From assembly GCA_016778045.1 (NCBI GenBank), contig JADHQG010000012.1, forward strand, positions 1 to 37,579: DNA of 37,579 nucleotides, given 5' to 3'. Each line of letters starts with the position of its first letter. Position 1 is the first letter of the stretch. Below, piece by piece: positions 27,681 to 36,969 of this stretch. The notes beneath the pieces are model-generated. The model was not told the DNA's origin. It saw only the letters and a program-made list of their open reading frames with translations, and made no database searches. The stretch is from Luminiphilus sp. (GTDB lineage Bacteria; Pseudomonadota; Gammaproteobacteria; Pseudomonadales; Halieaceae). The translations under genes were made by a program, and so were the position numbers.

Positions 27681-29243
27681 TCAAGTTCGGCGGGGGCCCG
27701 CGGCGAGGATCGCATCGCTGACGTCAAAGTTGGCGATGTTCTCGAGAAACAGGTGCGCTAGTTCCCTCGCCTGTGTCTCATACGCCTCGTCATCGCCCCA
27801 GCCTGCTTTAGGGTCAGCGTACTGTGCGTCGACGCCTGGTATTGTGACGGGGCAATCAAGATTCAGGCTTTCAATGTGCCGAGTCTCAACACCCACCAGA
27901 GCACCTTCCTGAGCCGCTTTAACCACCGCACGCGTGACGGGGATCGGGAATCGTGAACCTGTGCCCCCGGGCGCGCCTGATCCTCCGGTCCAGCCAGTGT
28001 TAATTAAGTAAACCTGGCTGTCGAAATCTTCGATACGCTTCATAAGCAATTCGGCATAGTCACTTGCCGGCCGCGGCATAAACGGTGCGCCAAAGCAGGT
28101 GGAGAAAGTCGGGTTGATGCCCGCAGCGGCGCCCACCTCGGTTGATCCGACGCGCGCCGTGTAGCCAGATAGAAAATGAAATGCTGCGGCTTCCTTTGAC
28201 AGGATCGAGATCGGGGGCAGTACACCGAATACGTCGCAGGTGAGGAAAATCACGCATTTGGGTTCCCCACCGGCGTTACTGGCAGAGCGCTTCTCAACGT
28301 GCTCCAGTGGGTAGCAACACCGGCCGTTCTCAGTGAGCCGGGTGTCGCTGTAATCGGCGTGACCGTTGTCGTCCAGCACCACATTCTCGATGATCGCGCC
28401 ATTGCGGATGGCATCCCAAATAACGGGCTCGTTCTTGCGACTCAAATCTATGGTTTTAGCGTAGCAACCGCCTTCGATATTGAAGACAGAGCCCTTTGAC
28501 CAACCGTGCTCATCGTCACCGATAAGATAGCGCTCGGGATCTGCCGATAGGGTCGTTTTGCCGGTCCCGGACAAGCCGAAGAAAAGCGTCGTGTCACCAT
28601 CCTCACCAATGTTGGCAGAGCAGTGCATCGGCATCACGTCTTTCTCTGGCAGCAGGAAGTTCTGCACCGAGAACATGGCTTTTTTCATCTCTCCCGCGTA
28701 GCGCATGCCGGCAATCAGCACTTTACGCTGCCCAAAGTGAATGATGACAGTGGCGTCCGAGTGCGTGCCATCCCGCTCAGGGTCGCAGACAAAATCCGCC
28801 ACATTCAGAATTTTCCATTCCGGCTTATTGGCGGGGTTGTAGTTTTCCGGCCGGATAAACATATTGCGGCCAAACAGCGACTGCCATGCCGTCGCGGTGG
28901 TCACCTTCACGGGAAGGTAATGGTCGCTGTGCTCGCCCACATGCAGGTGTTGCACCCAGGTTTCCGATTGGCTGGCGTGGGACTTCACACGCTCCCACAG
29001 CGCGTCGAACCGCTCGGCATCAAAAGGCCGATTCACGCCGCCCCAGTCGATTGCGTCTTCACTCGATGGCTCTCTGACCACAAACCGATCCGCAGGGGAG
29101 CGCCCGGTTCGCGCCCCCGTCTCTACCCGCAACGCCCCGGTGTCTGACAACACTCCCTCGCCGCGTGATAGCGCCATATCAATAAGTTCTGAAGAAGATA
29201 AGCCGGTAAAAATATCCGGGGTCGAAAGGGCAGGTTCGCTCAT
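27681..29243 (-). CDS. pckA: Phosphoenolpyruvate carboxykinase (ATP)
   Basis: [84 protein letters not shown] start at 29243 preferred; the track allows 29315. Confidence 0.97.
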   Translation of the reverse strand: MSEPALSTPDIFTGLSSSELIDMALSRGEGVLSDTGALRVETGARTGRSPADRFVVREPSSEDAIDWGGVNRPFDAERFDALWERVKSHASQSETWVQHLHVGEHSDHYLPVKVTTATAWQSLFGRNMFIRPENYNPANKPEWKILNVADFVCDPERDGTHSDATVIIHFGQRKVLIAGMRYAGEMKKAMFSVQNFLLPEKDVMPMHCSANIGEDGDTTLFFGLSGTGKTTLSADPERYLIGDDEHGWSKGSVFNIEGGCYAKTIDLSRKNEPVIWDAIRNGAIIENVVLDDNGHADYSDTRLTENGRCCYPLEHVEKRSASNAGGEPKCVIFLTCDVFGVLPPISILSKEAAAFHFLSGYTARVGSTEVGAAAGINPTFSTCFGAPFMPRPASDYAELLMKRIEDFDSQVYLINTGWTGGSGAPGGTGSRFPIPVTRAVVKAAQEGALVGVETRHIESLNLDCPVTIPGVDAQYADPKAGWGDDEAYETQARELAHLFLENIANFDVSDAILAAGPRRT

Positions 29244-29324
29244 GTTGGTTTCCGTGCTGAGTACTGTATTGCTTGCTAACAAGCATTTTTTCTCATTGCG
29301 ATGCGTCTCTGGCATCTTCTTTAA

Positions 29325-30188
29325 TTAATGCAACGTTCTCGCTGCACTTTGCGGTGTTAACACTTCCCGGCCAAACCGGTAAGTCGTGCCACACAACTCA
29401 CATGTCGTCGTGATGTCGCCTTGTTCGGCGAGTATCTCCTCTCGCTCTGACTCGGGGAGCAGGGCGATCGCGTCGGCGCTTCGTTCACGACTACACCGAC
29501 ATTTAAACAAAATGGAGGCCGGTGGGTATACCGTTACGGTTTCGTCTCTATAGAGCTTGAATAACAGCTCTTCAGAGGTTAGTCCCAACAGTTCTTGAGA
29601 GCGCACTGTCTCGGTCAACAGGCAAAGTGTATTCCACTGCTCTTTGCGCGCCTCACCCTCTGCCATTTGCTCGGGCAACTGCTGCAACATCAGACCGGCA
29701 CTCTGTGTGCCATCAGATGCCAACCAAAAACGGGTTCCCAGCTGCTCGCTCTGAGCAAAATAGCGCTCCAGCGACTCCGCTAGCGAGGCCTGCTCCAGGG
29801 CGATAATGCCCTGATAGCGCTGCCCTGCCTCTCGCTCGACGGTGAGGACCAATTGTCCACCGGTCAACAGTGTGATGGGGTCAGCCGTTTCGGCTGCCAG
29901 GTCGCCCTGTGCAATGCCGCGAATGTGGCGATCGCTGGAGCACTCGACCATCACGAGCGATACGTCCCGATCACTGCGCGCTTGTAAGATGATGCGTCCC
30001 TCGTACTTGAGATTGTTGCTGATCAGCACCGCGGCCGCGGCAAACTCACCGAGCAGGGATTTGAGTGCGTGACTGTAGGTCTGATTGGCCAGCATATCGC
30101 CCAGCGCGCCTGTGATGTGAACCGCCTCCCCGCGCACATCCGCTTCGTCAAACAGGAAGCGTTGACTGCTGTCAGTGAGTGGGCTCAT
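29325..30188 (-). CDS. hslO: Hsp33 redox-regulated chaperone
   Basis: RFLFDEADVRGEAVHI, LLGEFAAAAVLISNNLKYEGRIILQ, C-terminal zinc motif FKCRCSRER...CELCGTTYRF; adjacent to pckA. Confidence 0.95.
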   Translation of the reverse strand: MSPLTDSSQRFLFDEADVRGEAVHITGALGDMLANQTYSHALKSLLGEFAAAAVLISNNLKYEGRIILQARSDRDVSLVMVECSSDRHIRGIAQGDLAAETADPITLLTGGQLVLTVEREAGQRYQGIIALEQASLAESLERYFAQSEQLGTRFWLASDGTQSAGLMLQQLPEQMAEGEARKEQWNTLCLLTETVRSQELLGLTSEELLFKLYRDETVTVYPPASILFKCRCSRERSADAIALLPESEREEILAEQGDITTTCELCGTTYRFGREVLTPQSAARTLH

Positions 30189-30260
30189 GGTGTGGCGATA
30201 TCAGAAGTTGCGGGCGTGTAGGATAGCGGGATTGCCTCGCCACCCCAATTGGATTCTTGA

Positions 30261-30560
30261 ATGTCTGCTATTCGTCTTGACCGGCCTCATCAGCTCGATA
30301 AGCCCAGCCGTCTCAGTGCCCTAGAGCAGCTTTGCTTACACTTGCGTGACACCTTGGGGGCAGAGGTTAGTCGCTCCGACTGCACGCTGAGCTTTGAAGG
30401 CAAGGGATTTTTCGGTGAGGTGACGATAGGTCCCAACAGCATCGAGGGGGAGGTGAGGCTGGGGCTACTGATGCGCCCTCTTAAAGGGGCGATCAAACGA
30501 GAGATCGAAGCAGGACTGGCACAATACCTGGACGGTGCCAGCCTGGGTGAAGATCTTTAG
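30261..30560 (+). CDS. Polyhydroxyalkanoic acid system family-like small protein (PHA_gran_rgn-like)
   Basis: 99 aa; [44 protein letters not shown] resembles the PHA_gran_rgn family (LGLLLxPFKGxIEQEI). Confidence 0.6.
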   Translation: MSAIRLDRPHQLDKPSRLSALEQLCLHLRDTLGAEVSRSDCTLSFEGKGFFGEVTIGPNSIEGEVRLGLLMRPLKGAIKREIEAGLAQYLDGASLGEDL

Positions 30561-30823
30561 CTGGCGAGCGCCTTGACGCGCGCGTTGAGGCGGCTTTTAT
30601 GTCGCGCGGCCTTGTTCTTCTTGATGATGCCGCGGTTCGCCATACGATCGATGACCGGCACCGCCGAATCATAGGCCGCTCGGGCGCTGTCAGCGTTGCC
30701 AGTCTCAGCCGCCGCAATGACCTGCTTGATTTTGGTGCGAACCAAAGAGCGCAGACTCGCATTGTGCGCTCGACGCTTGTCGTTCTGGCGCGCGCGCTTT
30801 CGTGCTTGAGGTGAGTTAGCCAA
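30557..30823 (-). CDS. rpsT: 30S ribosomal protein S20
   Basis: [35 protein letters not shown]...[29 protein letters not shown]. Confidence 0.98.
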   Translation of the reverse strand: MANSPQARKRARQNDKRRAHNASLRSLVRTKIKQVIAAAETGNADSARAAYDSAVPVIDRMANRGIIKKNKAARHKSRLNARVKALAS

Positions 30824-30955
30824 AGCTGTACTCCATACAATTTGAGATCAGAAAAAGGTCGCGAATCATCCGGGATACGTTGATTCATGTCAACCACGAC
30901 CCGGCAGTTACCGAGGCTTTTCGGGGGTTTTACCTGTTTCGGGGGTTGTGCCCCA

Positions 30956-31180
30956 TTAATAACCCAGCCAGATCAAAATCCAGCCCAACAAGGCGCAACC
31001 CAGAGAGGCCCCCGCTTTGTCGAGGCGAAATAACGCGTATCCATAGCCAACGGGCGGCAATAACAAAGCAAACATGCCCCAGGCATACTCCTCGCGCCAT
31101 GCGGTAATCAGCAGCAAGATCCAGCTAATCAGCAAAGAGGCTGCGCCGAGGGTAATTAAAAATGAACTTGAAGCTTCCAT
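30956..31180 (-). CDS. Small membrane protein of unknown function
   Basis: MEASSSFLITLGAASLLISWILLLITAWREEYAWGMFALLLPPVGYGYALFRLDKAGASLGCALLGWILIWLGY; two to three hydrophobic segments; internal ATG 31180 chosen. Confidence 0.5.
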   Translation of the reverse strand: MEASSSFLITLGAASLLISWILLLITAWREEYAWGMFALLLPPVGYGYALFRLDKAGASLGCALLGWILIWLGY

Positions 31181-31277
31181 TTGCGGTCTCTGAAAGGTAG
31201 GTTGCGCGGCGGTGGGCAGGGTACCAGAAACCCTATAGCAACGGCACAATGCAGGCGTGACCGAGTGCGGGAGCAAC

Positions 31278-32438
31278 ATGACAGATTCTCAATCGCCGGA
31301 ATCCGGTGATCCTTTCGCAGAAATACGGCCCTATTCCAATAGCGATGCACCGACGGTACTAGCCCGACTGGTGCGCGATGCCGAACTGGCCGACATCATT
31401 GCGCTGTGGCGATTGCCATGGCTCACCAATGCGTGGCCCGCCCTATCGAGACAGCTGGGCAAGTTGTGGCTTTTTTTAGCGGCGCGACGACTGCAGACGG
31501 TTGAGGATCTGCAAAACCTGATAGCGCCTAACCTATCGAAGATGATCAAAAAGACCTCTCAGTTTTCGGTCAGCGGTATCGAGCAACTGGACCTGAAGCA
31601 TGCAAGGCTCTACCTCAGTAATCACCGTGACATCGTCATGGATCCCGCTTACGCCAATTACGCGCTTCATCGCGCAGGCGCGAGAACACTCGCGATTGCG
31701 ATCGGCGATAACCTGCTTTCGAAACCCTGGGTCGCCGATCTAATGCGGCTGAACAAGAGCTTTATCGTGAAGAGGAATGTCAGCGGCCCCCGCGCTTTGC
31801 TGGCTGCGACCAAGATTTTGTCACAGTTTATAAGGGATTCGATCAGCCAGGATCGGGACCCGATCTGGATTGCGCACAGAGAGGGGCGAGCGAAGGACGG
31901 TCGCGATCTGACCGAACCTGCTGTTGTCAAAATGCTGACACTGTCACGGGAACGGGGCGAGCCACCCGATCAGGTCCTGTCAGGATTGCGTATTGTGCCG
32001 CTGACAATCGCTTACGAGCTTGATCCGTGTGACGCATTAAAGGCCGCGGAACTGGCCGCGGGTGGTGCCTATGTGAAGTCAGAGTTTGAAGATGTCGCCT
32101 CGATTGCCAGAGGCATTACCGGAGAAAAAGGCTGCGTGCATCTGCGATTCGGTGACCCCTTGTCACCCGGACTCGAGGTTGAGGCTGTGGTTGCCGAGCT
32201 CGATCGACAGATGGCCGCGCATTACCGTTTGTATCAGACCAATCGGTGGGCGTGGGAGTGGCTTCACGGACAATCGGCGCCAGAGACAGTTTCGTTTGAT
32301 CAGGGTTCGATCGAAGAGGCCGCTTTCCGCGCTCGTTACGAGTGTGTGCCGGCCGAGCATCGCAATTGGTTCCTAGCCATGTATGCCAACCCCGTAGATC
32401 GCCGTTTAGAACTCGACGCTGCGGGTCGCGGTGCATGA
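31278..32438 (+). CDS. PlsC-like / glycerol acyltransferase family protein
   Basis: ARLYLSNHRDIVMDPAYANYAL (acyltransferase motif I-like), AIGDNLLSKPWVADLMRLNKSFIVKR, WIAHREGRAKDG. ATG 31278 has upstream GGGAG. Confidence 0.8.
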   Translation: MTDSQSPESGDPFAEIRPYSNSDAPTVLARLVRDAELADIIALWRLPWLTNAWPALSRQLGKLWLFLAARRLQTVEDLQNLIAPNLSKMIKKTSQFSVSGIEQLDLKHARLYLSNHRDIVMDPAYANYALHRAGARTLAIAIGDNLLSKPWVADLMRLNKSFIVKRNVSGPRALLAATKILSQFIRDSISQDRDPIWIAHREGRAKDGRDLTEPAVVKMLTLSRERGEPPDQVLSGLRIVPLTIAYELDPCDALKAAELAAGGAYVKSEFEDVASIARGITGEKGCVHLRFGDPLSPGLEVEAVVAELDRQMAAHYRLYQTNRWAWEWLHGQSAPETVSFDQGSIEEAAFRARYECVPAEHRNWFLAMYANPVDRRLELDAAGRGA

Positions 32439-32439
32439 C

Positions 32440-34545
32440 ATGATTGACGCGGCGTTACAGGACGAGATCCGGACCGCCTACCAACAGCTTACTGATTCAC
32501 TGAACTTGGTCCCACGTTGGGGGCAGCGGCAAATGATTGCCGAGGTGGCGAACGCCCTCGCCGATGCCGAGGCGGAGACACCCATCGCGGTAGTGGAGGC
32601 AGGCACGGGCACGGGAAAAACCATCGCCTATCTGGTTGCTGCACTCCCGGTTGCGCGAGCGAGAGGAAAAAAATTGGTAGTGGCGTCGGCGACTGTGGCG
32701 CTGCAGGAGCAGTTACTCCTGCGGGATCTACCAGACGTATCGGCGAACAGCGGTTTGGCATTCAACGCTGTGCTGGCGAAAGGCCGCGGTCGCTATATTT
32801 GTTTGCTCAAACTGGACCATCAGCTGTCAGAGCAGGGGGCCGATCCCTTGATCCCGCTCTACCCGGATGAGTTTTCGGCTGCGGACGACGTGGTGGCGGC
32901 CCCCATCTTGGAAGACATGATTCAGGCTTTGGCTGACGGAGCATGGGATGGCGACTTGGATGCTTGGCCTGAGCAGTTGTCACCGGGCGTGCGACGCCTG
33001 ATCACGACTGACCAAAGTCAGTGCACGGGTCGACGTTGTCCCCATGTAGGCCAGTGCGCTTTTTTTCGCGCTCGTGAAGGTCTCGAAGAGGCGGACGTCA
33101 TTGTCACGAACCATGACCTGGTGCTGTCCGATTTAAGACTGGGCGGGGGTGTCATTCTACCCGCGCCCGAAGACAGCCTGTACGTTTTTGATGAAGGCCA
33201 TCAGCTTCCCGCCAAATGCCTCAATCATTTTGCACTGCGCTTTCACTCGGGCGGAACACTGCAGGGTTTGCGTGACAGCGAGCGTTGGCTCGCGGCGGCC
33301 GGGCCGGGTTGGGTGAATCGCGGTGTGGATGAGCGACTGGTACCGGCTGTGCTGTCGCTGTTGGCAGATCTGACGCAGCGCGTCGAGGACGTAACGGAAG
33401 TGCTCTGGCATCTGCTACCCGAGCCTGAATTCGAGCGAGTAGAGCATCGTTTTCCCCACGGGCGGATACCCCAAAACCTCTCTGAGCAAGCCACAGGTCT
33501 GGTCGCACAATGGGATCAGTTGTACCGCGATGCGACGCGCTTGGAAGCCACCCTGGAGAACAGTGGCTCATCTGCCGTTTCGACGGCAAATGGTTCAGTA
33601 GAGGCCGCGACAGATCCGGATCTGGATCTCGCCAATGCTCAGGGTTTGGTAGCCCGTGCTGAACAGCAACTGGCAGTTTGGCGCGCTTTTGCGGATGCGC
33701 CGGGAGAGAACGATCCTGGGGATGGGTGGGCGCGTTGGTGCCTGCATCGCGGTAACGAACAGTCTGTGGAATGTCAGGCCAGCCCAATCTTACCGGGGGA
33801 CCTGCTCCACGATGCGCTGTGGCAGCGTGCAGCCGGCGCGGTGATTACCTCCGCGACCTTATCAGCACTCGGCACCTTCGAGCGGTTTCGGGAACGATCT
33901 GGTGTGCCGGTGACTGCCCGATGGAAGCAGGTAGCCAGTCCATTCGACACCTCTCGCGCGACGTTTTGTGTGCCGGCGATGTCGTCGGATCCCGGAAATC
34001 AGGAAGCTCATACCCGAGAGCTGATTGAGAAACTGCCTGACTTGATCCGCGATGACTTGGGTGTACTGATCCTGTTCACCTCCCGGAGACAGATGGAGTC
34101 AGTGATCGAGGGGATAGACGGGGCGCTCGAGCATCACCTTTTGGTTCAGGATCGAATGAGTAAAAATGCGCTGATTACGGAGCACCGAGCTCACATCGAT
34201 CGCGGAGAGCCCTCGGCGATTTTTGGGCTGGCGAGCTTTTTCGAGGGTATCGATTTGCCCGGCGAGTACTGCCGGCACGTATTGATAGCCAAGTTGCCCT
34301 TTGCAGTGCCCGATGACCCAATTGCTGCCGCTCACTCTGAGCTGTTGGAGGCGCAGGGTCGCGATCCGTTTATGGAGATCAGTGTGCCGGATGCGGCACA
34401 GAAGCTGGTTCAGGCGAGTGGCCGTTTATTGCGCACTGAGGAGGATGAGGGTCGCATCACCTTGCTGGATACCCGATTGCTCAGCCGCCGATATGGACGA
34501 GCTATATTGGAGACGCTACCCGCCTTTACGTTGGAGCTGGGTTGA
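32440..34545 (+). CDS. dinG: ATP-dependent DNA helicase DinG (XPD-like, Fe-S)
   Basis: VVEAGTGTGKTIAYLVAALP (Walker A), YICLLKL...CTGRRCPHVGQC (Fe-S cysteines), VIVTNHDLVLSD, VFDEGHQL (DEGH box), FFEGIDLPGEYCRHVLIAKLPF. Track start 32431 (GTG); ATG 32440 preferred. Confidence 0.95.
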   Translation: MIDAALQDEIRTAYQQLTDSLNLVPRWGQRQMIAEVANALADAEAETPIAVVEAGTGTGKTIAYLVAALPVARARGKKLVVASATVALQEQLLLRDLPDVSANSGLAFNAVLAKGRGRYICLLKLDHQLSEQGADPLIPLYPDEFSAADDVVAAPILEDMIQALADGAWDGDLDAWPEQLSPGVRRLITTDQSQCTGRRCPHVGQCAFFRAREGLEEADVIVTNHDLVLSDLRLGGGVILPAPEDSLYVFDEGHQLPAKCLNHFALRFHSGGTLQGLRDSERWLAAAGPGWVNRGVDERLVPAVLSLLADLTQRVEDVTEVLWHLLPEPEFERVEHRFPHGRIPQNLSEQATGLVAQWDQLYRDATRLEATLENSGSSAVSTANGSVEAATDPDLDLANAQGLVARAEQQLAVWRAFADAPGENDPGDGWARWCLHRGNEQSVECQASPILPGDLLHDALWQRAAGAVITSATLSALGTFERFRERSGVPVTARWKQVASPFDTSRATFCVPAMSSDPGNQEAHTRELIEKLPDLIRDDLGVLILFTSRRQMESVIEGIDGALEHHLLVQDRMSKNALITEHRAHIDRGEPSAIFGLASFFEGIDLPGEYCRHVLIAKLPFAVPDDPIAAAHSELLEAQGRDPFMEISVPDAAQKLVQASGRLLRTEEDEGRITLLDTRLLSRRYGRAILETLPAFTLELG

Positions 34546-34634
34546 GCCAGCGCAAGGATGTCAGCGGGTAGTGCCTGAGAGTGTCAGCCGATCCGCATCG
34601 CAGACAGGGGAAGGAAGTTGTCGACGGAATTGAT

Positions 34635-34970
34635 ATGGAACTGACCGGAGCACGCAATGCCATCGCCGCTCAGCTGATTGATCTTGAAGCTGAGCTACGG
34701 CAACTGGACTTATGGTCTGATACGCCTCCCGCCGCTGAGGCGCTTGTCTCTGAGCAGCCTTTTGCATTGGATACTTTGGAAATCGAAGAGTGGCTACAGT
34801 TCATCTTCCTGCCCACGATCTACGATGTTCTGGAGGACAGTTCGGCCTTGCCCGCACAATGTGCCATCGCGCCGATGGCAGAGGAGGTCTTGGGTAGGCG
34901 CGCGCTGCCTATTGACGCCCTTGTGACTACCCTGAAGTCGCTCGATACACTCATCACTGAGACGGAGTAG
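34635..34970 (+). CDS. yqcC: YqcC family protein
   Basis: LEAELRQLDLWSDTPPAAEALVSEQPFALDTLEIEEWLQFIFLPTIYDVLEDSSALPAQCAIAPMAEE strongly resembles E. coli YqcC (QPFFMDTMEPLEWLQWVLIPRM). Confidence 0.85.
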   Translation: MELTGARNAIAAQLIDLEAELRQLDLWSDTPPAAEALVSEQPFALDTLEIEEWLQFIFLPTIYDVLEDSSALPAQCAIAPMAEEVLGRRALPIDALVTTLKSLDTLITETE

Positions 34971-34984
34971 TAGTCAGAAACAAA

Positions 34985-35006
34985 AACCCCGGCCGAAGCC
35001 GGGGTT
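34985..35006 (-). terminator. Rho-independent terminator for the SDR gene
   Basis: AACCCCGGC-CGAA-GCCGGGGTT; on the minus strand it is followed by TTT. Confidence 0.85.
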
Positions 35007-35033
35007 GAAGGAGCTCAGTGCGTCGCTAGCCGT

Positions 35034-35795
35034 TTAGAATTGGACTCGCTTCGTGAAGCCGCCGTCGACCACAACATTCGCGCCCGTTGTAAATGCGGAC
35101 CGCGGGCTGGCCAGGAAGGCCACCGTGTCAGCAATTTCGTAATTGTTGCCCATCCTGCCCATCGGAATGCTGGCGACCGTCGCGTCGTAAAAGTCGGTCA
35201 TGTGAGTCTTGATTTGCTCCCACGCGCCACCCTCGAAGAAGATGGGTCCGGGGCTGACGGCATTGACTCGAATGCCTGAAGCGGCCAGCGCTTGTGACAA
35301 GTTGCTGGAGTAGTTCAGCAGTCCTGCCTTGATCGCGCCATATGGGCTGGGTCCCGCGAAGGCCTCTACCGCTGCAGTGGTGGAGATAATCACAATAGCG
35401 CCCGAGCCTGACTTAGACAGGTGCGGTGTGGTCAGTTCGACGCCCCGCCAGGTTGCCAGCATGTCTGCCTCAAAGTTGGCCCGCCATCCAGCCTCGGAGC
35501 TGTCCGCACCGCCGGCAGAGACGTTGGGTACAAAAATATCAATGCCGCCCAGCGTGTCGGCGCATTGGTTTACCCAAGACTCCAGAGACGCGGCATCGGT
35601 CACGTCTACGACACTGCCGTAGGCTTTGACGCCTTTGGCTGTTAAAGCGGCTACGGTCTCTTCGACTTCACCCTCATTACGGGCGCAAACGCCAATATGA
35701 CATCCCTCATCTGCCAGCGTTTCGGCGATGGCACGTCCTATGCCCTTGGTTGAACCCGTTATCAGAGCCACTTTATCTTTAAGTTGTAGATCCAT
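35034..35795 (-). CDS. Short-chain dehydrogenase/reductase (SDR)
   Basis: KVALITGSTKGIGRAIAETLADEG (TGxxxGIG), YGAIKAG (YxxxK), GIRVNAVSPGPI, FTTGANVVVDGGF; AGGAG upstream of ATG 35795. Confidence 0.95.
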   Translation of the reverse strand: MDLQLKDKVALITGSTKGIGRAIAETLADEGCHIGVCARNEGEVEETVAALTAKGVKAYGSVVDVTDAASLESWVNQCADTLGGIDIFVPNVSAGGADSSEAGWRANFEADMLATWRGVELTTPHLSKSGSGAIVIISTTAAVEAFAGPSPYGAIKAGLLNYSSNLSQALAASGIRVNAVSPGPIFFEGGAWEQIKTHMTDFYDATVASIPMGRMGNNYEIADTVAFLASPRSAFTTGANVVVDGGFTKRVQF

Positions 35796-35862
35796 TATTT
35801 TTCTCCTTGGTTTGATGTCATTCGGTACTGATGCGTGGCGTGTCGCTATCTTACAGCGAGGG

Positions 35863-36966
35863 CTAGGACGGCGAGAGTGCCATGAATTCCTTCAGCGCTT
35901 CTCCTTTTGAGCAGACCCAACTTTCCAGTGCAGTGATGCGCTTGAAAAAGTGGCCGACGATATACTCATCTGTCGTCGCGATGCCGCCGTGCAGCTGAAT
36001 TGCTTCTTGGGAGACTTTTCTGCCGACCGTGGCTGCTTTGACTTTTGCGGCCCGGGCGAAGCGAGCAGCGTCGTCATGACCGCTATCAGAGGCATTGCAG
36101 GCGGCATAAATCAGTGACCGTGTGAGTTCGGTCTGGATCAGCATATTGGACATGCGGTGCTGTAGCGCCTGAAATGAAGCCAAAGGCTGTCCAAACTGCA
36201 CACGTTGCTTGGTGTAGTCCACGGTGGTGTCGAGTGCGGCCTGGGTTGCGCCTAGCGTCTCGGCACTGCTCAGTGTCATCGCCAGCGCCCGGTAGGCCTC
36301 CAGCGCGTCGGTGGCAGGCTGCCCTTGCAGCAGGATGTGGTCAGCGTCGAGCACGAGATCGAATCGGCAGTTCATGCCGCCACGTCCATCATGAGTGGGG
36401 AAGCTGTCACACTCAACGCCATCGGCTGTCGTTGGGACAAGCACCCAGGCCAGACCGTCTTCGCTCTGCGCGAGTACCGTCAAATGAGTGGCAGAGGCGC
36501 CGGCGCTGATCCAGTGCTTCGCGCCTGAGAGATGCCAACTGCCGTCGGTGTGGGTCAGTGTGGTAGTGGGTGTGAGTCGCGAGGCAGTCTCAGCCTCGTC
36601 AATGGCCGCAACCGGTATCAATTGCCCCTCGGCCACTCGCGGTAAAAGGCTTTCTTGCCGCCGGCTGACGCCGATAATGGCGTGCGTTGCAGCCAGTGCG
36701 TCGATCAGAGGTTCTGTAACAAGAAACTGACCACACAGTTCGGCCAGTATGGCCATCTCCCGGGTGCCCATTCCTAGCCCCCCAAACTCCTCCGCGACGG
36801 GCAGCGCCAGCCAGCCCATTTCCGCAAAAGCCTGCCACTGATTTGGATCGCTATAGATACCCTCGGCAATCCGCTCACGTCGCTGGTTGAAGTCATAGCT
36901 GTCTCGCAGATAGCGCTCTGCGGCGTCCTTCAGGAGCGTCTGATCTTCTGTCATCTGTGCTGACAC
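35863..36966 (-). CDS. Acyl-CoA dehydrogenase family protein (short, ~367 aa)
   Basis: FAEMGWLALPVAEEFGGLGMGTREMAILAELCGQFL, SGAKHWISAG, VDYTKQRVQFGQPLASFQALQHRMSNM, QEAIQLHGGIATTDEYIVGHFFKRI. Confidence 0.92.
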   Translation of the reverse strand: MSAQMTEDQTLLKDAAERYLRDSYDFNQRRERIAEGIYSDPNQWQAFAEMGWLALPVAEEFGGLGMGTREMAILAELCGQFLVTEPLIDALAATHAIIGVSRRQESLLPRVAEGQLIPVAAIDEAETASRLTPTTTLTHTDGSWHLSGAKHWISAGASATHLTVLAQSEDGLAWVLVPTTADGVECDSFPTHDGRGGMNCRFDLVLDADHILLQGQPATDALEAYRALAMTLSSAETLGATQAALDTTVDYTKQRVQFGQPLASFQALQHRMSNMLIQTELTRSLIYAACNASDSGHDDAARFARAAKVKAATVGRKVSQEAIQLHGGIATTDEYIVGHFFKRITALESWVCSKGEALKEFMALSPS

Positions 36967-36969
36967 GGT

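Noticed and set aside
33221-33787. 188 aa minus-strand ORF inside dinG
   Set aside because: Antisense shadow of a well-supported helicase; no family features.
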